Both the position numbers and the translations under genes were made by a program. This document shows positions 52,358-60,891 of a DNA stretch of 64,000 nt, in pieces; position 1 is the first letter of the stretch; every line of letters begins with the position of its first letter. The notes beneath the pieces were generated by a model. That model was not told where the DNA came from and did not search any database. It saw nothing but the letters and a program-made list of their open reading frames with translations. This stretch comes from an uncultured Aquimarina sp. (lineage in GTDB: Bacteria > Bacteroidota > Bacteroidia > Flavobacteriales > Flavobacteriaceae): the NCBI GenBank assembly GCA_947500505.1, contig CANMSL010000015.1, forward strand, positions 1 to 64,000, given 5' to 3'.

Positions 52358-52759
52358 CTCTTTTTCGATTATTTCCAATAAATATGGCGGGCATAAGATT
52401 GGTTTTCTTGTCTTAGTATCGACAAAAACTAATGTAGTTGAAGCAATTGTTAATAATTCATGATTTTGATTATAAATTTCATAGTCAAAAACTATACGAG
52501 CTGTAGGAATTTTCTCTAAGCAAGTTTTAACAGTTAATTCATCGTCAAAGAATGCAGATTTCTTAAATTTAAAATCTATTGTAAACACAGGAAGCATAAC
52601 ACCGCTCTCCTCCATAGATTTATAAGAAACACCTAATCGGGATAACCAATCAATTCGGGCTAACTCTAAATATTGTGCGTAATTGCCGTGATGAACTACC
52701 CCCATTTGATCAGTTTCAGAATATCTGACTTTTAACAAAGTTTCAGAAGTGATTGACAT
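52346..52759 (-). CDS. YbgC-type acyl-CoA thioesterase
   Basis: 137-residue hotdog domain with the catalytic RYSETDQMGVVHHGNYAQYLE motif (Asp-x-Met-Gly-Val-Val-His) near residue 16, and LARIDWLSRLG. YbgC enzymes hydrolyse short-chain acyl-CoA and often belong to the Tol-Pal set; no tol genes are next to it. It is divergent from dnaA and overlaps YigZ at its 3' end. Confidence 0.9.
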   Translation of the reverse strand: MSITSETLLKVRYSETDQMGVVHHGNYAQYLELARIDWLSRLGVSYKSMEESGVMLPVFTIDFKFKKSAFFDDELTVKTCLEKIPTARIVFDYEIYNQNHELLTIASTTLVFVDTKTRKPILCPPYLLEIIEKELAI

Positions 52760-52788
52760 GTATTTGAATTAAAATAAGATAAAGTATG

Positions 52789-52796
52789 CAAAATTA
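52789..52796 (-). promoter_or_regulatory. candidate -7 box for the YbgC-type gene
   Basis: The minus strand reads TAATTTTG, a TAnnTTTG match, 29 nt before the ATG. Confidence 0.4.
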
Positions 52797-52950
52797 CATT
52801 TATTAAAGTATGCGAAAAAAATAATTAAAATTCAACCCCGAAATCGTTTTTTTTTTACATTTTTTGTTCACATATTTGTCAAGCAAAAAAAGAAGGAACT
52901 TTTTCAACAATTTTCCGTTAATAACCAAAAAAAGTAATCTAACCACTCTA

Positions 52951-54378
52951 ATGAATATAACTGCGCAATCAGTTTGGGATAATTGCCTGTCTTTTATAGA
53001 GGACAACATTACCCCTCAAGCTTTCAAAACCTGGTTTGAACCTATTAAGGCCGTAAAACTCACGGATAGCGCTTTAAGTATTCAAGTACCTAGTAAATTT
53101 TTTTACGAATGGCTGGAAGAACATTATGTAAACCTATTAAAAGTTTCCCTTACCAGAGAATTGGGAGAAACTGCCAAATTGGTTTACATTATTAAGATGG
53201 AAAACACATATGGTAATAAAAAACCATTTACTGAGAAAATTCCAAGCTCCAATAGAACAGCAGTCAGTTCTCAGGAAGTCGACGTACCTATAAAGAGCAA
53301 AAATCCTGAACTCAAAAATCCATTTGTAATTCCAGGAATTAGAAATGTAAAAATTGAGTCTCAGCTAAATCCTAGCTATAATTTTGATAATTTTTTAGAA
53401 GGAGATTCTAATAGGTTAGCCAGATCAGCAGGAATGGCTGTAGCCAATAAACCAGGCGGAACTTCTTTTAACCCTTTATTGATATTTGGCGGCGTAGGAC
53501 TAGGAAAAACCCATCTTGCACATGCCATTGGTGTTAATATAAAAGACAACTATCCTGAAAAGACGGTTTTATATATCTCTGCTGAAAAATTTACTCAACA
53601 GTATATAGAATCCGTAAAAAAGAATAATAGAAACGATTTTATACATTTCTATCAGATCATTGATGTTTTGATTGTTGATGATATTCAATTATTATCCGGA
53701 AAAGCAGGCACACAAGACGTATTCTTTCATATATTCAATCATCTACATCAAAACGGAAAACAAGTAATTCTTACAAGTGACAAAGCTCCTGTAGATATGC
53801 AGGATATAGAACAACGATTACTTTCTCGTTTTAAATGGGGATTATCTGCAGAACTGCATCAACCTGATTTTGAAACCAGAATATCCATCATAAAAAACAA
53901 GTTATATCGTGATGGCGTGGAAATGCCCGAAGATATTGTGGAATTTTTAGCAAATAATATTAAAACCAATATCCGTGAATTAGAAGGAGCTATTATTTCT
54001 TTAATCGCCCACTCTTCTTTTAACAAAAAAGATATTACAATAGACCTGGCCAAAGCAATTGTTGACAATTATGTCAAGAATACAAAGCGTGAAGTGTCAA
54101 TTGATTATATCCAAAAAGTGGTGAGTGATTATTTCCAGATGGATGTAGAAACGCTTCAATCCAAAACACGAAAGCGCCATATAGTGCAAGCACGCCAATT
54201 AGCTATGTTTTTTGCAAAAAAACTAACTAAAGCTTCATTAGCTAGTATTGGAACTCAAATCGGAAAAAGAGATCATGCAACAGTTCTTCACGCCTGCAAA
54301 ACGGTCGATAATCTTTCTTCTACAGACAAACAGTTTAGAAAATACGTAGAAGATCTTGGTAAAAAACTTACCCTTTAA
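52951..54378 (+). CDS. dnaA: chromosomal replication initiator DnaA
   Basis: 475 residues: domain I (SVWDNCLSFIEDNI), a linker, AAA+ domain III with GGVGLGKTHLA near residue 181 and VLIVDDIQLL, and domain IV with the DNA-binding signature KRDHATVLHACKTV. The start MNITAQSVW is chosen because the frame is open 87 nt further, but that stretch runs from a TTG through low-complexity DNA. I looked for DnaA boxes (TTATnCACA) in 52760-52950 and 54379-55084 and saw none, so oriC is not evident here. Confidence 0.97.
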   Translation: MNITAQSVWDNCLSFIEDNITPQAFKTWFEPIKAVKLTDSALSIQVPSKFFYEWLEEHYVNLLKVSLTRELGETAKLVYIIKMENTYGNKKPFTEKIPSSNRTAVSSQEVDVPIKSKNPELKNPFVIPGIRNVKIESQLNPSYNFDNFLEGDSNRLARSAGMAVANKPGGTSFNPLLIFGGVGLGKTHLAHAIGVNIKDNYPEKTVLYISAEKFTQQYIESVKKNNRNDFIHFYQIIDVLIVDDIQLLSGKAGTQDVFFHIFNHLHQNGKQVILTSDKAPVDMQDIEQRLLSRFKWGLSAELHQPDFETRISIIKNKLYRDGVEMPEDIVEFLANNIKTNIRELEGAIISLIAHSSFNKKDITIDLAKAIVDNYVKNTKREVSIDYIQKVVSDYFQMDVETLQSKTRKRHIVQARQLAMFFAKKLTKASLASIGTQIGKRDHATVLHACKTVDNLSSTDKQFRKYVEDLGKKLTL

Positions 54379-54390
54379 TTTTAAAATTAA

Positions 54391-54843
54391 ATGAAAATTA
54401 AAATTTTAATGGTTTGCCTTGGAAATATCTGTAGGTCGCCATTAGCCGAAGGGATTCTAGCATCAAAACTCAACCCTGATAGATTCCTTGTAAACTCCTG
54501 TGGTACCAGTAGCTATCATATTGGAGAAAATCCGGATAGACGATCTATCGAAATCGCAAAAAAATATGGAATAGATATCACCAACCAAAGAGCTGCACAG
54601 TTTAAGATAAGTGATTTTGATATATATGATTTTATTTATCCCATGGACAGCTCCAATTATGATGATATTATCAAACTCGCTCGTAATGACGACGATAAGA
54701 AAAAGGTAAAACTTATCCTAAACGAATTGCAACCCGATGCGGATTTAGATGTTCCTGACCCATATTATGGAGGAGAACAAGGTTTTGAAGAAGTCTATAA
54801 AATACTAGATAAAGCTTGTGACTGCTTAGCGCAAAAGCTATAA
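54391..54843 (+). CDS. low molecular weight protein-tyrosine phosphatase
   Basis: 150 residues. The P-loop is CLGNICRS (Cys 9 to Arg 15), and the general acid Asp is in DVPDPYYGG near 127. In bacteria these enzymes often regulate exopolysaccharide kinases; no such kinase gene is nearby. It is 12 nt after dnaA. Confidence 0.93.
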   Translation: MKIKILMVCLGNICRSPLAEGILASKLNPDRFLVNSCGTSSYHIGENPDRRSIEIAKKYGIDITNQRAAQFKISDFDIYDFIYPMDSSNYDDIIKLARNDDDKKKVKLILNELQPDADLDVPDPYYGGEQGFEEVYKILDKACDCLAQKL

Positions 54844-55084
54844 AGAGATAATACGTAGAAAAAACAAAGTTTTTGTATATTTAGTAACAGCTAATACTAC
54901 CTAAATAAACATACTTGTGAAAAACACCTTGTTTTTTAATTCATATTTACCTTGTTTTACGGATATTTTAAAATCAGTTCAGATTATGACATCTGAAACT
55001 AAAATCAGTAATATTATCATTCCGCTACAAGCTACTTGCCCAAATGGAATTTTATTTAACCAAAACCTAGTCATCAAGTAAACC
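54844..55084. other. 241-bp interval between the phosphatase and methyltransferase genes
   Basis: AT-rich. A 54-codon GTG frame (54917-55081) ends 3 nt before the next gene, but its product matches nothing I know and its codon use is weak. No clear terminator or promoter is seen. Confidence 0.3.
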
Positions 55085-55816
55085 ATGGAGTCCAAACCCC
55101 TAGATCCAAAAGGAAAATTATATTTAATACCAACCAGGCTTGGAGACGACGTCCCTCTGGAAGTACTTCCTATATCTATAAAAAAAGTTTTAGAACAAGT
55201 AAATCATTACATTGTAGAAAACGAAAAACCAGCCAGAAGGTTTATTAAGAAAGTAAGTCCAAGCAAATCTCAACGCTCACTTATCATACATTCTGTAAAC
55301 AAATACACGGATGCTTCCGAAATACCTAATTACCTGGCACCTTGTCTTAATGGAGAATCTATAGGATTGTTATCTGATGCAGGATGCCCGGGAATTGCAG
55401 ATCCAGGAGCTGAAGTAGTACGGCTTGCTCACGAGAAAGGCATACAGGTAACTCCGTTAGTAGGGCCGTCCTCAATATTTTTAGCAATGATGAGTAGCGG
55501 AATGAACGGACAGAACTTTTGTTTTAACGGATACTTACCAATAGATAAAAGCGAAAGAAAATCCACTATAAAGTCTCTTGAGAAAATTTCTTTAGAAAAA
55601 AATCAAGCTCAGATCTTTATCGAAACGCCTTACAGAAATGACAAGATGTTAGCGGATCTTATATCAATTTTAAATCCTTCTACCCGCTTATGTATCGCAA
55701 GTGATATTACTTTGACTACAGAGTATATAGCCACCAAAACTATTGAAGAATGGAAAAATAAAGAAATCGAATTGCACAAAAAACCTACAATTTTTATCCT
55801 GCAAAGAGATTTTTGA
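55085..55816 (+). CDS. SAM-dependent methyltransferase, tetrapyrrole-methylase fold (RsmI-like)
   Basis: 243 residues with the start KGKLYLIPTRLGDD and the glycine motifs GLLSDAGCPGIADPG and PLVGPSSIFLAMMSSG, in the order of RsmI and other YraL-type 2'-O-methyltransferases. It lacks RsmI's C-terminal extension, and KLYLIPTRLG is not the typical RsmI N-terminus, so it is more likely the separate Bacteroidota paralogue; its substrate is unknown. Confidence 0.85.
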   Translation: MESKPLDPKGKLYLIPTRLGDDVPLEVLPISIKKVLEQVNHYIVENEKPARRFIKKVSPSKSQRSLIIHSVNKYTDASEIPNYLAPCLNGESIGLLSDAGCPGIADPGAEVVRLAHEKGIQVTPLVGPSSIFLAMMSSGMNGQNFCFNGYLPIDKSERKSTIKSLEKISLEKNQAQIFIETPYRNDKMLADLISILNPSTRLCIASDITLTTEYIATKTIEEWKNKEIELHKKPTIFILQRDF

Positions 55817-55840
55817 TACAAAAACTTAAAAAAAAATATA

Positions 55841-56479
55841 TTAAGCTTTTGCCTTTCTGTTAGGTTTCACAAAAGAAGTATCGAATCCAGCAAATCGTTT
55901 CATATAGTAACGAATTGTTGTACCAAACGCATCTGCAAAACCTTCTACTCCACCACTACGTAGATATTTTTTGACAGAACCTGGTCCGGCAAGATGAGCA
56001 GCGGCTAATACGCCTGACTCAGTAACAACCACACCATTGATTCGTCTACCCACAAACCATTTTAAATCCCTTCTCAAGATCCATTTGTTTCTGGAAAGAT
56101 TAGCATAAAATGCTTTTTCTTGTAATTCAGGATCATTAAGAAAAGTATTCTTATTTTTGATCCCAATCATTGCCAGAGTACTCATACCAAATTGATATTT
56201 TCCTAAGTACCCAAACTGATTTATTACTCCATAATCCCCTCTTGATTCTTTAAAAGCCACAGCTTCTTTAAATCCTACATAAGATTTACCTAATTCCGGA
56301 AAAATCATATAATCCGAAATCTCATCCTCTACTTCATTAAAGTTAGGAGCGATATAATGAAGATCTAAACCTTTTGTACTATACAAACTTAGATCAACGC
56401 TATTTTTTGGTGTAAAGCTTACTAATAAGATTCCTCCAATTGTAAGAATTACGAAAAGTCCAATTATCCTTTTTATCAT
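55841..56479 (-). CDS. exported lytic-transglycosylase-like protein
   Basis: 212 residues from MIKRIIGLFVIL, with a single N-terminal hydrophobic segment that is a signal anchor; the frame is open for 21 more codons upstream, but these would precede the anchor. The domain has the lysozyme-like signature FKESRGDYGVINQFGYLGKYQFG, in which the Glu is the likely catalytic acid, and ends in a basic tail (NRKAKA). It probably cleaves or binds peptidoglycan. It is convergent with the methyltransferase gene. Confidence 0.75.
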   Translation of the reverse strand: MIKRIIGLFVILTIGGILLVSFTPKNSVDLSLYSTKGLDLHYIAPNFNEVEDEISDYMIFPELGKSYVGFKEAVAFKESRGDYGVINQFGYLGKYQFGMSTLAMIGIKNKNTFLNDPELQEKAFYANLSRNKWILRRDLKWFVGRRINGVVVTESGVLAAAHLAGPGSVKKYLRSGGVEGFADAFGTTIRYYMKRFAGFDTSFVKPNRKAKA

Positions 56480-56832
56480 ATAAAAAATTTCTAAGTAGAC
56501 ATCAAAAAGATGTTCCCCACTACTTAAATTTTTGCGGTGCAAATATACGATATTATTTCAAGGCATCACTAATCACATGTTAAATTTATTATAATATTGA
56601 AAAACAGCTATTTACACTAAAAAAAACGTTAAAAAATATAAGAAAAAGATACTTTAAGGTACAATAAACGCATTTAAACGTCAAATAAAGGGTTTTTATC
56701 GATAAAAAATTGATCGCGCTAATAGGTAGTAATTAACAAAACCTCAAACGATATTGTTAATAAAAAAGTAGAGTTTTAACTAATGGTTTTGAAAAGTACC
56801 AGTTTTTTTCCTACGAAAACAAACATTGATTG
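56480..56832. other. 353-bp intergenic region between mltG and the transglycosylase gene
   Basis: AT-rich, downstream of mltG and upstream of the transglycosylase gene on the minus strand. I see short inverted A/T runs and no supported gene, terminator or RNA. Confidence 0.4.
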
Positions 56833-57876
56833 CTATCGATTTATTCCTTGTTTATTGATCCAATTTACGTATTGTTTTTTGTTCTTGTTGTGCTGAGCAA
56901 TAGTCTTAGCAAATTTGTGATACCCAAAGTTTTCTACATTAGCAACGAAGAAATAATATTCGTGCTTTTCATAGTTAAGCACGGCATCAATAGCCGAAAT
57001 ATCAGGCATAGTAATTGGTCCTGGAGGTAGTTTACTATACTTATAAGTGTTGTATGGACTGTCGAGCTCCAAATCCTTATACAAAACCCTTTTGATCACA
57101 ACATCCCAATTATTCCTATGTTTTTTTAGCGCATAAATAACTGTGGGATCTGCATCCAATTTCCATCCGTTATTATATCGATTCATATATACTCCCGCTA
57201 CCCTTGGACGTTCATCAATCTTTGCTGTCTCTTTCTGAACTATAGAAGCGATGATTGTCACTTCTACCGGCGTTAAACCAATCTTTTTTGCTTTTTCTTT
57301 TCTTTTATCATTCCAGAAACGGTTATATTCGGTTAGCATTCGACTTCTAAACTGTTCTGCAGATGTATTCCAGAAAAACTCGTATTTATTAGGGATGTAC
57401 ATTGACAACGCATTATCAATCGTAAAACCGTGCTCATTAATAAAATCCTTATCTTTAAAAGCCTTTAATAATGAGAGACTATCAGCTTCTATCTGCTGAG
57501 CGATCCTACCTGCGAGGTTCTCTAATCTTTCCTGGTTATTAAAACTTAGCTGAATCGGTGTGTTCTTACTTCTTAAAAGATCAACAAGCTCATTATTGTT
57601 CAGACCCTTTTTAATAATATATCTTCCTGCTTTTACCTTATTCGCGTATCCTTTTTTGCTCGCTATTTTATCAAAAGTCGAAGTGTTCTTTAATAAAGGA
57701 TGTACTATTTTTCTTAACTCAGAATAGGTAGTACCTGACGGCACATACACGGTAGCTGTTTCCGTTTCAAAATTCGTATTTGGAGAAAAAACTGCCTGAT
57801 ACACATAATACGCAAACAAACCCCCAGCTACTAAACCTATCAAGGCTATAAACAATAAAATTCTCTTAATGTACAT
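56833..57876 (-). CDS. mltG: endolytic transglycosylase MltG
   Basis: 347-residue inner-membrane enzyme that cuts nascent glycan chains. A transmembrane segment (ILLFIALIGLVAGGLFAYYV) is followed by a LysM-like YceG domain (YVPSGTTYSELRKIV) and the catalytic region with Glu in SIVQKETAKIDERPRVAGVYMNRY near 216 and LDADPTVIYALKKH. The start at 57876 keeps the anchor and overlaps the GNAT stop by 11 nt; an ATG at 57915 also exists. It is last in the dapF-GNAT-mltG operon. Confidence 0.93.
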   Translation of the reverse strand: MYIKRILLFIALIGLVAGGLFAYYVYQAVFSPNTNFETETATVYVPSGTTYSELRKIVHPLLKNTSTFDKIASKKGYANKVKAGRYIIKKGLNNNELVDLLRSKNTPIQLSFNNQERLENLAGRIAQQIEADSLSLLKAFKDKDFINEHGFTIDNALSMYIPNKYEFFWNTSAEQFRSRMLTEYNRFWNDKRKEKAKKIGLTPVEVTIIASIVQKETAKIDERPRVAGVYMNRYNNGWKLDADPTVIYALKKHRNNWDVVIKRVLYKDLELDSPYNTYKYSKLPPGPITMPDISAIDAVLNYEKHEYYFFVANVENFGYHKFAKTIAQHNKNKKQYVNWINKQGINR

Positions 57877-58393
57877 ATATAAGTTGATATAATAATTCAT
57901 CCTTGTAATTACCATTTACAAGGTTCCAATCTTTCTTAATTCCTATTTTTTTAAATCCTAGTTTCTCAAATAGTGTAATGCTTGCTATGTTATCTTCAGC
58001 AATATTAGCATATAATTGATGTAATCGAAGATGTGTTTTAGCATAATTCTTTACCAGCGCTAGGGCTTCTTTTCCATATCCTTTACTTCGATGCGCTTCT
58101 TCTGCGATAAGAATACCAATTCCTGCCCTATTATGAGTAGGATTAAAATCAAACAAATCAATAAATCCTAAGATAGCTTCATCATAAGAACATATCGCGA
58201 GACGCAATTGTTTTACATCATAAATATCCTGATGCGCATTTTCTAGATATTGTTTGATCAAAAACCTTGAATAAGGTGTTTGAGTAGTACTCATTTCCCA
58301 TATTCGTTCATCATTTTCTATCAAATAGATAAAATCTAGATCTTCCGGCTCTAATGCTCGCAAAAAAATATGTTTCCCTTTAAGAGTTAACAT
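57866..58393 (-). CDS. GNAT-family acetyltransferase (RimJ/RimL-like)
   Basis: 175 residues with LKGKHIFLRALEPEDLDFIYLIENDERIWEMS in pieces, the acetyl-CoA loop EEAHRSKGYGKEALALVKNYA and LGFKKIG. It is like RimJ/RimL/SpeG enzymes acting on N-termini or amines; the substrate is unknown. It overlaps dapF by 7 nt and mltG by about 11 nt, in a tight operon. Confidence 0.87.
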   Translation of the reverse strand: MLTLKGKHIFLRALEPEDLDFIYLIENDERIWEMSTTQTPYSRFLIKQYLENAHQDIYDVKQLRLAICSYDEAILGFIDLFDFNPTHNRAGIGILIAEEAHRSKGYGKEALALVKNYAKTHLRLHQLYANIAEDNIASITLFEKLGFKKIGIKKDWNLVNGNYKDELLYQLIYVH

Positions 58394-59172
58394 ACAATCT
58401 CTCCTTTAAAAACTTGTTCTGCAGGACCAATAAGAAATATTTCTTCATATCCATTCTTAGTTTGTTTAAAAGTAACTTTTAATTCTCCTCCTGGAGTTGT
58501 GATATTAATTTCCTGTTTGTTGGTCATTTTGGCAGTATGCATTGCTAAGGCTACTGCTGTTACTCCAGTACCGCAAGACAAAGTCTCATTTTCCACACCT
58601 CTTTCATAGGTTCTAACTGCAAATATATCTTCTCCTTGTTTTTCTACAAAATTAACATTGCTTCCTATCTCGAAATAAGGAGCACTATTCCTTATTTTAC
58701 GTCCAATATTGGTAACATCATAATCCACTAAATTATTCACCATAGCTACGTGATGCGGAGAACCTGTATCCAAAAACAAATGTGAAGCGTATTTCTCAAT
58801 TTTGGAAACATTTTGCATTTGTAAATAAACAAGTCCATCCTTAATTTCTGCTTTATGTTTTCCGTCGATTGCAGTAAAAGTAGCCATATCTTTCACGACT
58901 CCCAGAAATGCCGAAAACGCAACTAGACATCTACCTCCGTTTCCACACATGGAACTCTCGTTACCATCAGAATTAAAATAAACCATCTTAAAATCATCTT
59001 CATTATTTTCAGGAAGCTCCAATAACATCAGACCGTCTGCTCCTATACCAAATTTCCTGTCACAAAGTCTGGCAAAAAGTTTGGTATTATTTTTGGATAT
59101 CAATGATTCTCTATTATCAATGATTACAAAATCGTTACCTGTACCTTGGTATTTATAGAATGTAAGATTCAT
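58387..59172 (-). CDS. dapF: diaminopimelate epimerase
   Basis: 261-residue PLP-independent epimerase making meso-diaminopimelate for peptidoglycan and lysine. The two catalytic cysteines are seen in MCGNGGRC (Cys 76) and SCGTGVTA (Cys 200), with GNDFVIIDNR at the start and GADGLMLLE. It heads the operon and has a -7 box 23 nt upstream. Confidence 0.96.
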   Translation of the reverse strand: MNLTFYKYQGTGNDFVIIDNRESLISKNNTKLFARLCDRKFGIGADGLMLLELPENNEDDFKMVYFNSDGNESSMCGNGGRCLVAFSAFLGVVKDMATFTAIDGKHKAEIKDGLVYLQMQNVSKIEKYASHLFLDTGSPHHVAMVNNLVDYDVTNIGRKIRNSAPYFEIGSNVNFVEKQGEDIFAVRTYERGVENETLSCGTGVTAVALAMHTAKMTNKQEINITTPGGELKVTFKQTKNGYEEIFLIGPAEQVFKGEIVC

Positions 59173-59195
59173 TATTCTTATACTATTATAATGGA

Positions 59196-59203
59196 CAAAG
59201 GTA
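59196..59203 (-). promoter_or_regulatory. candidate -7 box for dapF
   Basis: The minus strand reads TACCTTTG, matching TAnnTTTG, 23 nt before the ATG. Confidence 0.45.
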
Positions 59204-59337
59204 CAAAGAAAGTACGCATATTATCGTTGTTAATGGTGCGTTAAATATCAAAAAAAGATATACTATAATTGTAATTTTAAAAGTTATATAGAGTCTATAC
59301 TATAGTACTAGTCAAATTAAACAAAAAAGAAAAGATG

Positions 59338-60759
59338 ATGAAAAGATTTTTGAGCTTATTGGTTGTCGCTATTTTAGCAGGTGTAGTAACATTAGGATCA
59401 TATAAGATTTTAATTGAACCCACCGATGTAGTTGTTACTAAAAACGAAACTGCACCAAAAACAAATGTGATTCCGACAACTTATACCCCTACTAATTTTG
59501 ATGCAGTTAGCACAAATACCGATTTTACTGTAGCTGCCGAAAAAACAGTGAATGCTGTAGTACACGTTAAACAATATGGAATTACCAGAACTCCGAGAAA
59601 TCTTATGGAGTATTTTAGAAATGGTGGTGCTACAGAAAGAAGAATACAAGGAGCCGGTTCCGGAGTGATTATAACCGAAGATGGCTATATCGTTACCAAC
59701 AATCACGTTATTGATGGTGCGACAGATTTAGAAGTTACGTTGAACAATAACAAATCATACAAAGCGGAAGTAATTGGTACTGCCCCTCAATCGGATATTG
59801 CGCTACTTAAGATTGATACAAATGATAAGTTGACCTACATTCCTTTTGGTGATTCTAACACTGCTAAAATAGGAGAATGGGTATTAGCTGTTGGTAATCC
59901 ATTTAACTTAACCTCTACAGTGACTGCTGGTATTATAAGCGCTAAATCCAGAGACCTGAACGAATACGATGGGAATTTTCAATCTTTTATTCAGACAGAT
60001 GCAGCCATCAACCCGGGAAATAGCGGTGGAGCATTAGTAAATATTAAAGGAGAACTGATAGGAATAAATACAGCGATCACTTCGCAAACCGGTAGTTATG
60101 TTGGCTATGCTTTTGCGGTACCATCCAATAACGCACGTAAAATTGTAGAAGATATTCTGGAGTTTGGAGATGTACAAAAAGGAATATTAGGAATAAACGG
60201 AGATAACATAACTTCTGAAATTAAAACAAAGTATAATCTAAAAGAAACTCAAGGTGTGGTTATTACTAATGTGGGGGAAGATAGTGGTGCTAGAAAAGCC
60301 GGACTAAAGGTGGGTGATGTTATCAAAGAGATAGATGGTATTAGAATCAAAAAATTCTCTGACCTGACTGGTTACGTAAACACCAAAAACCCTAACGATG
60401 TAATCAATGTGAAAATTAAGCGTGAAAACGGTGAATTAAATTTACCTGTTACCTTGTCCAAATATGTGATTCAGAGGTATAGTATTGAAGATGTAGGTGT
60501 AGAAGTTGCTAATCCAAACCCGGAATACTTAAAAAGATTCAATTTGGATTATGGAGTAATTATAAGCAAAGCTTTAAACCCTAAAATGCAACGATATAAT
60601 TTAGAAGGATTGATTATTAGTGAAATTGATGGGAAGAAAGTGAAAAATGTTTTGCAAGTAAAACAAATCATAGATAGCAAATATCCGGAAGAAGATATTA
60701 CTATTAGCCTTATAGACCGTGATGGAGAAAAGCGCGAATTTGTATTTCAAAATCAATAA
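59338..60759 (+). CDS. DegP/HtrA-family periplasmic serine protease
   Basis: 473 residues. After an N-terminal hydrophobic signal, a trypsin-like domain carries the triad: His 123 in NNHVIDGA, Asp 153 in SDIALLKI and Ser 229 in NPGNSGGAL. Two PDZ domains follow (about 280-365, GVVITNVGEDSGARKAGLKVGD, and 380-473). It degrades or refolds misfolded envelope proteins. Two ATGs at 59335 and 59338 are equivalent; the second is used here. A terminator follows. Confidence 0.94.
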   Translation: MKRFLSLLVVAILAGVVTLGSYKILIEPTDVVVTKNETAPKTNVIPTTYTPTNFDAVSTNTDFTVAAEKTVNAVVHVKQYGITRTPRNLMEYFRNGGATERRIQGAGSGVIITEDGYIVTNNHVIDGATDLEVTLNNNKSYKAEVIGTAPQSDIALLKIDTNDKLTYIPFGDSNTAKIGEWVLAVGNPFNLTSTVTAGIISAKSRDLNEYDGNFQSFIQTDAAINPGNSGGALVNIKGELIGINTAITSQTGSYVGYAFAVPSNNARKIVEDILEFGDVQKGILGINGDNITSEIKTKYNLKETQGVVITNVGEDSGARKAGLKVGDVIKEIDGIRIKKFSDLTGYVNTKNPNDVINVKIKRENGELNLPVTLSKYVIQRYSIEDVGVEVANPNPEYLKRFNLDYGVIISKALNPKMQRYNLEGLIISEIDGKKVKNVLQVKQIIDSKYPEEDITISLIDRDGEKREFVFQNQ

Positions 60760-60780
60760 CAATACCTTATAAAATCAAAG

Positions 60781-60809
60781 ATCCCATTGCTTACAAAAAG
60801 TATTGGGAT
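60781..60809 (+). terminator. terminator of the DegP/HtrA gene
   Basis: ATCCCA...TGGGAT stem with minor mismatches in the middle and a T7 run after it, 21 nt downstream of the stop. Confidence 0.7.
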
Positions 60810-60849
60810 TTTTTTGTTTAAAAAACTTTACGAAAACGTTTGAAATTCA

Positions 60850-60857
60850 TACTTTTG
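60850..60857 (+). promoter_or_regulatory. candidate -7 box for the GAPDH gene
   Basis: TACTTTTG matches TAnnTTTG, 34 nt before the ATG. Confidence 0.4.
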
Positions 60858-60891
60858 CGCGAAATTTCAAGATTGTAAAACACAACACATT

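Noticed and set aside
52760..52950. Possible replication origin next to dnaA
   Set aside because: No TTATnCACA boxes or AT-rich unwinding repeat could be made out.
54917..55081. 54-codon GTG frame before the methyltransferase gene
   Set aside because: No known match, unusual start and weak coding signal; possible but unsupported.
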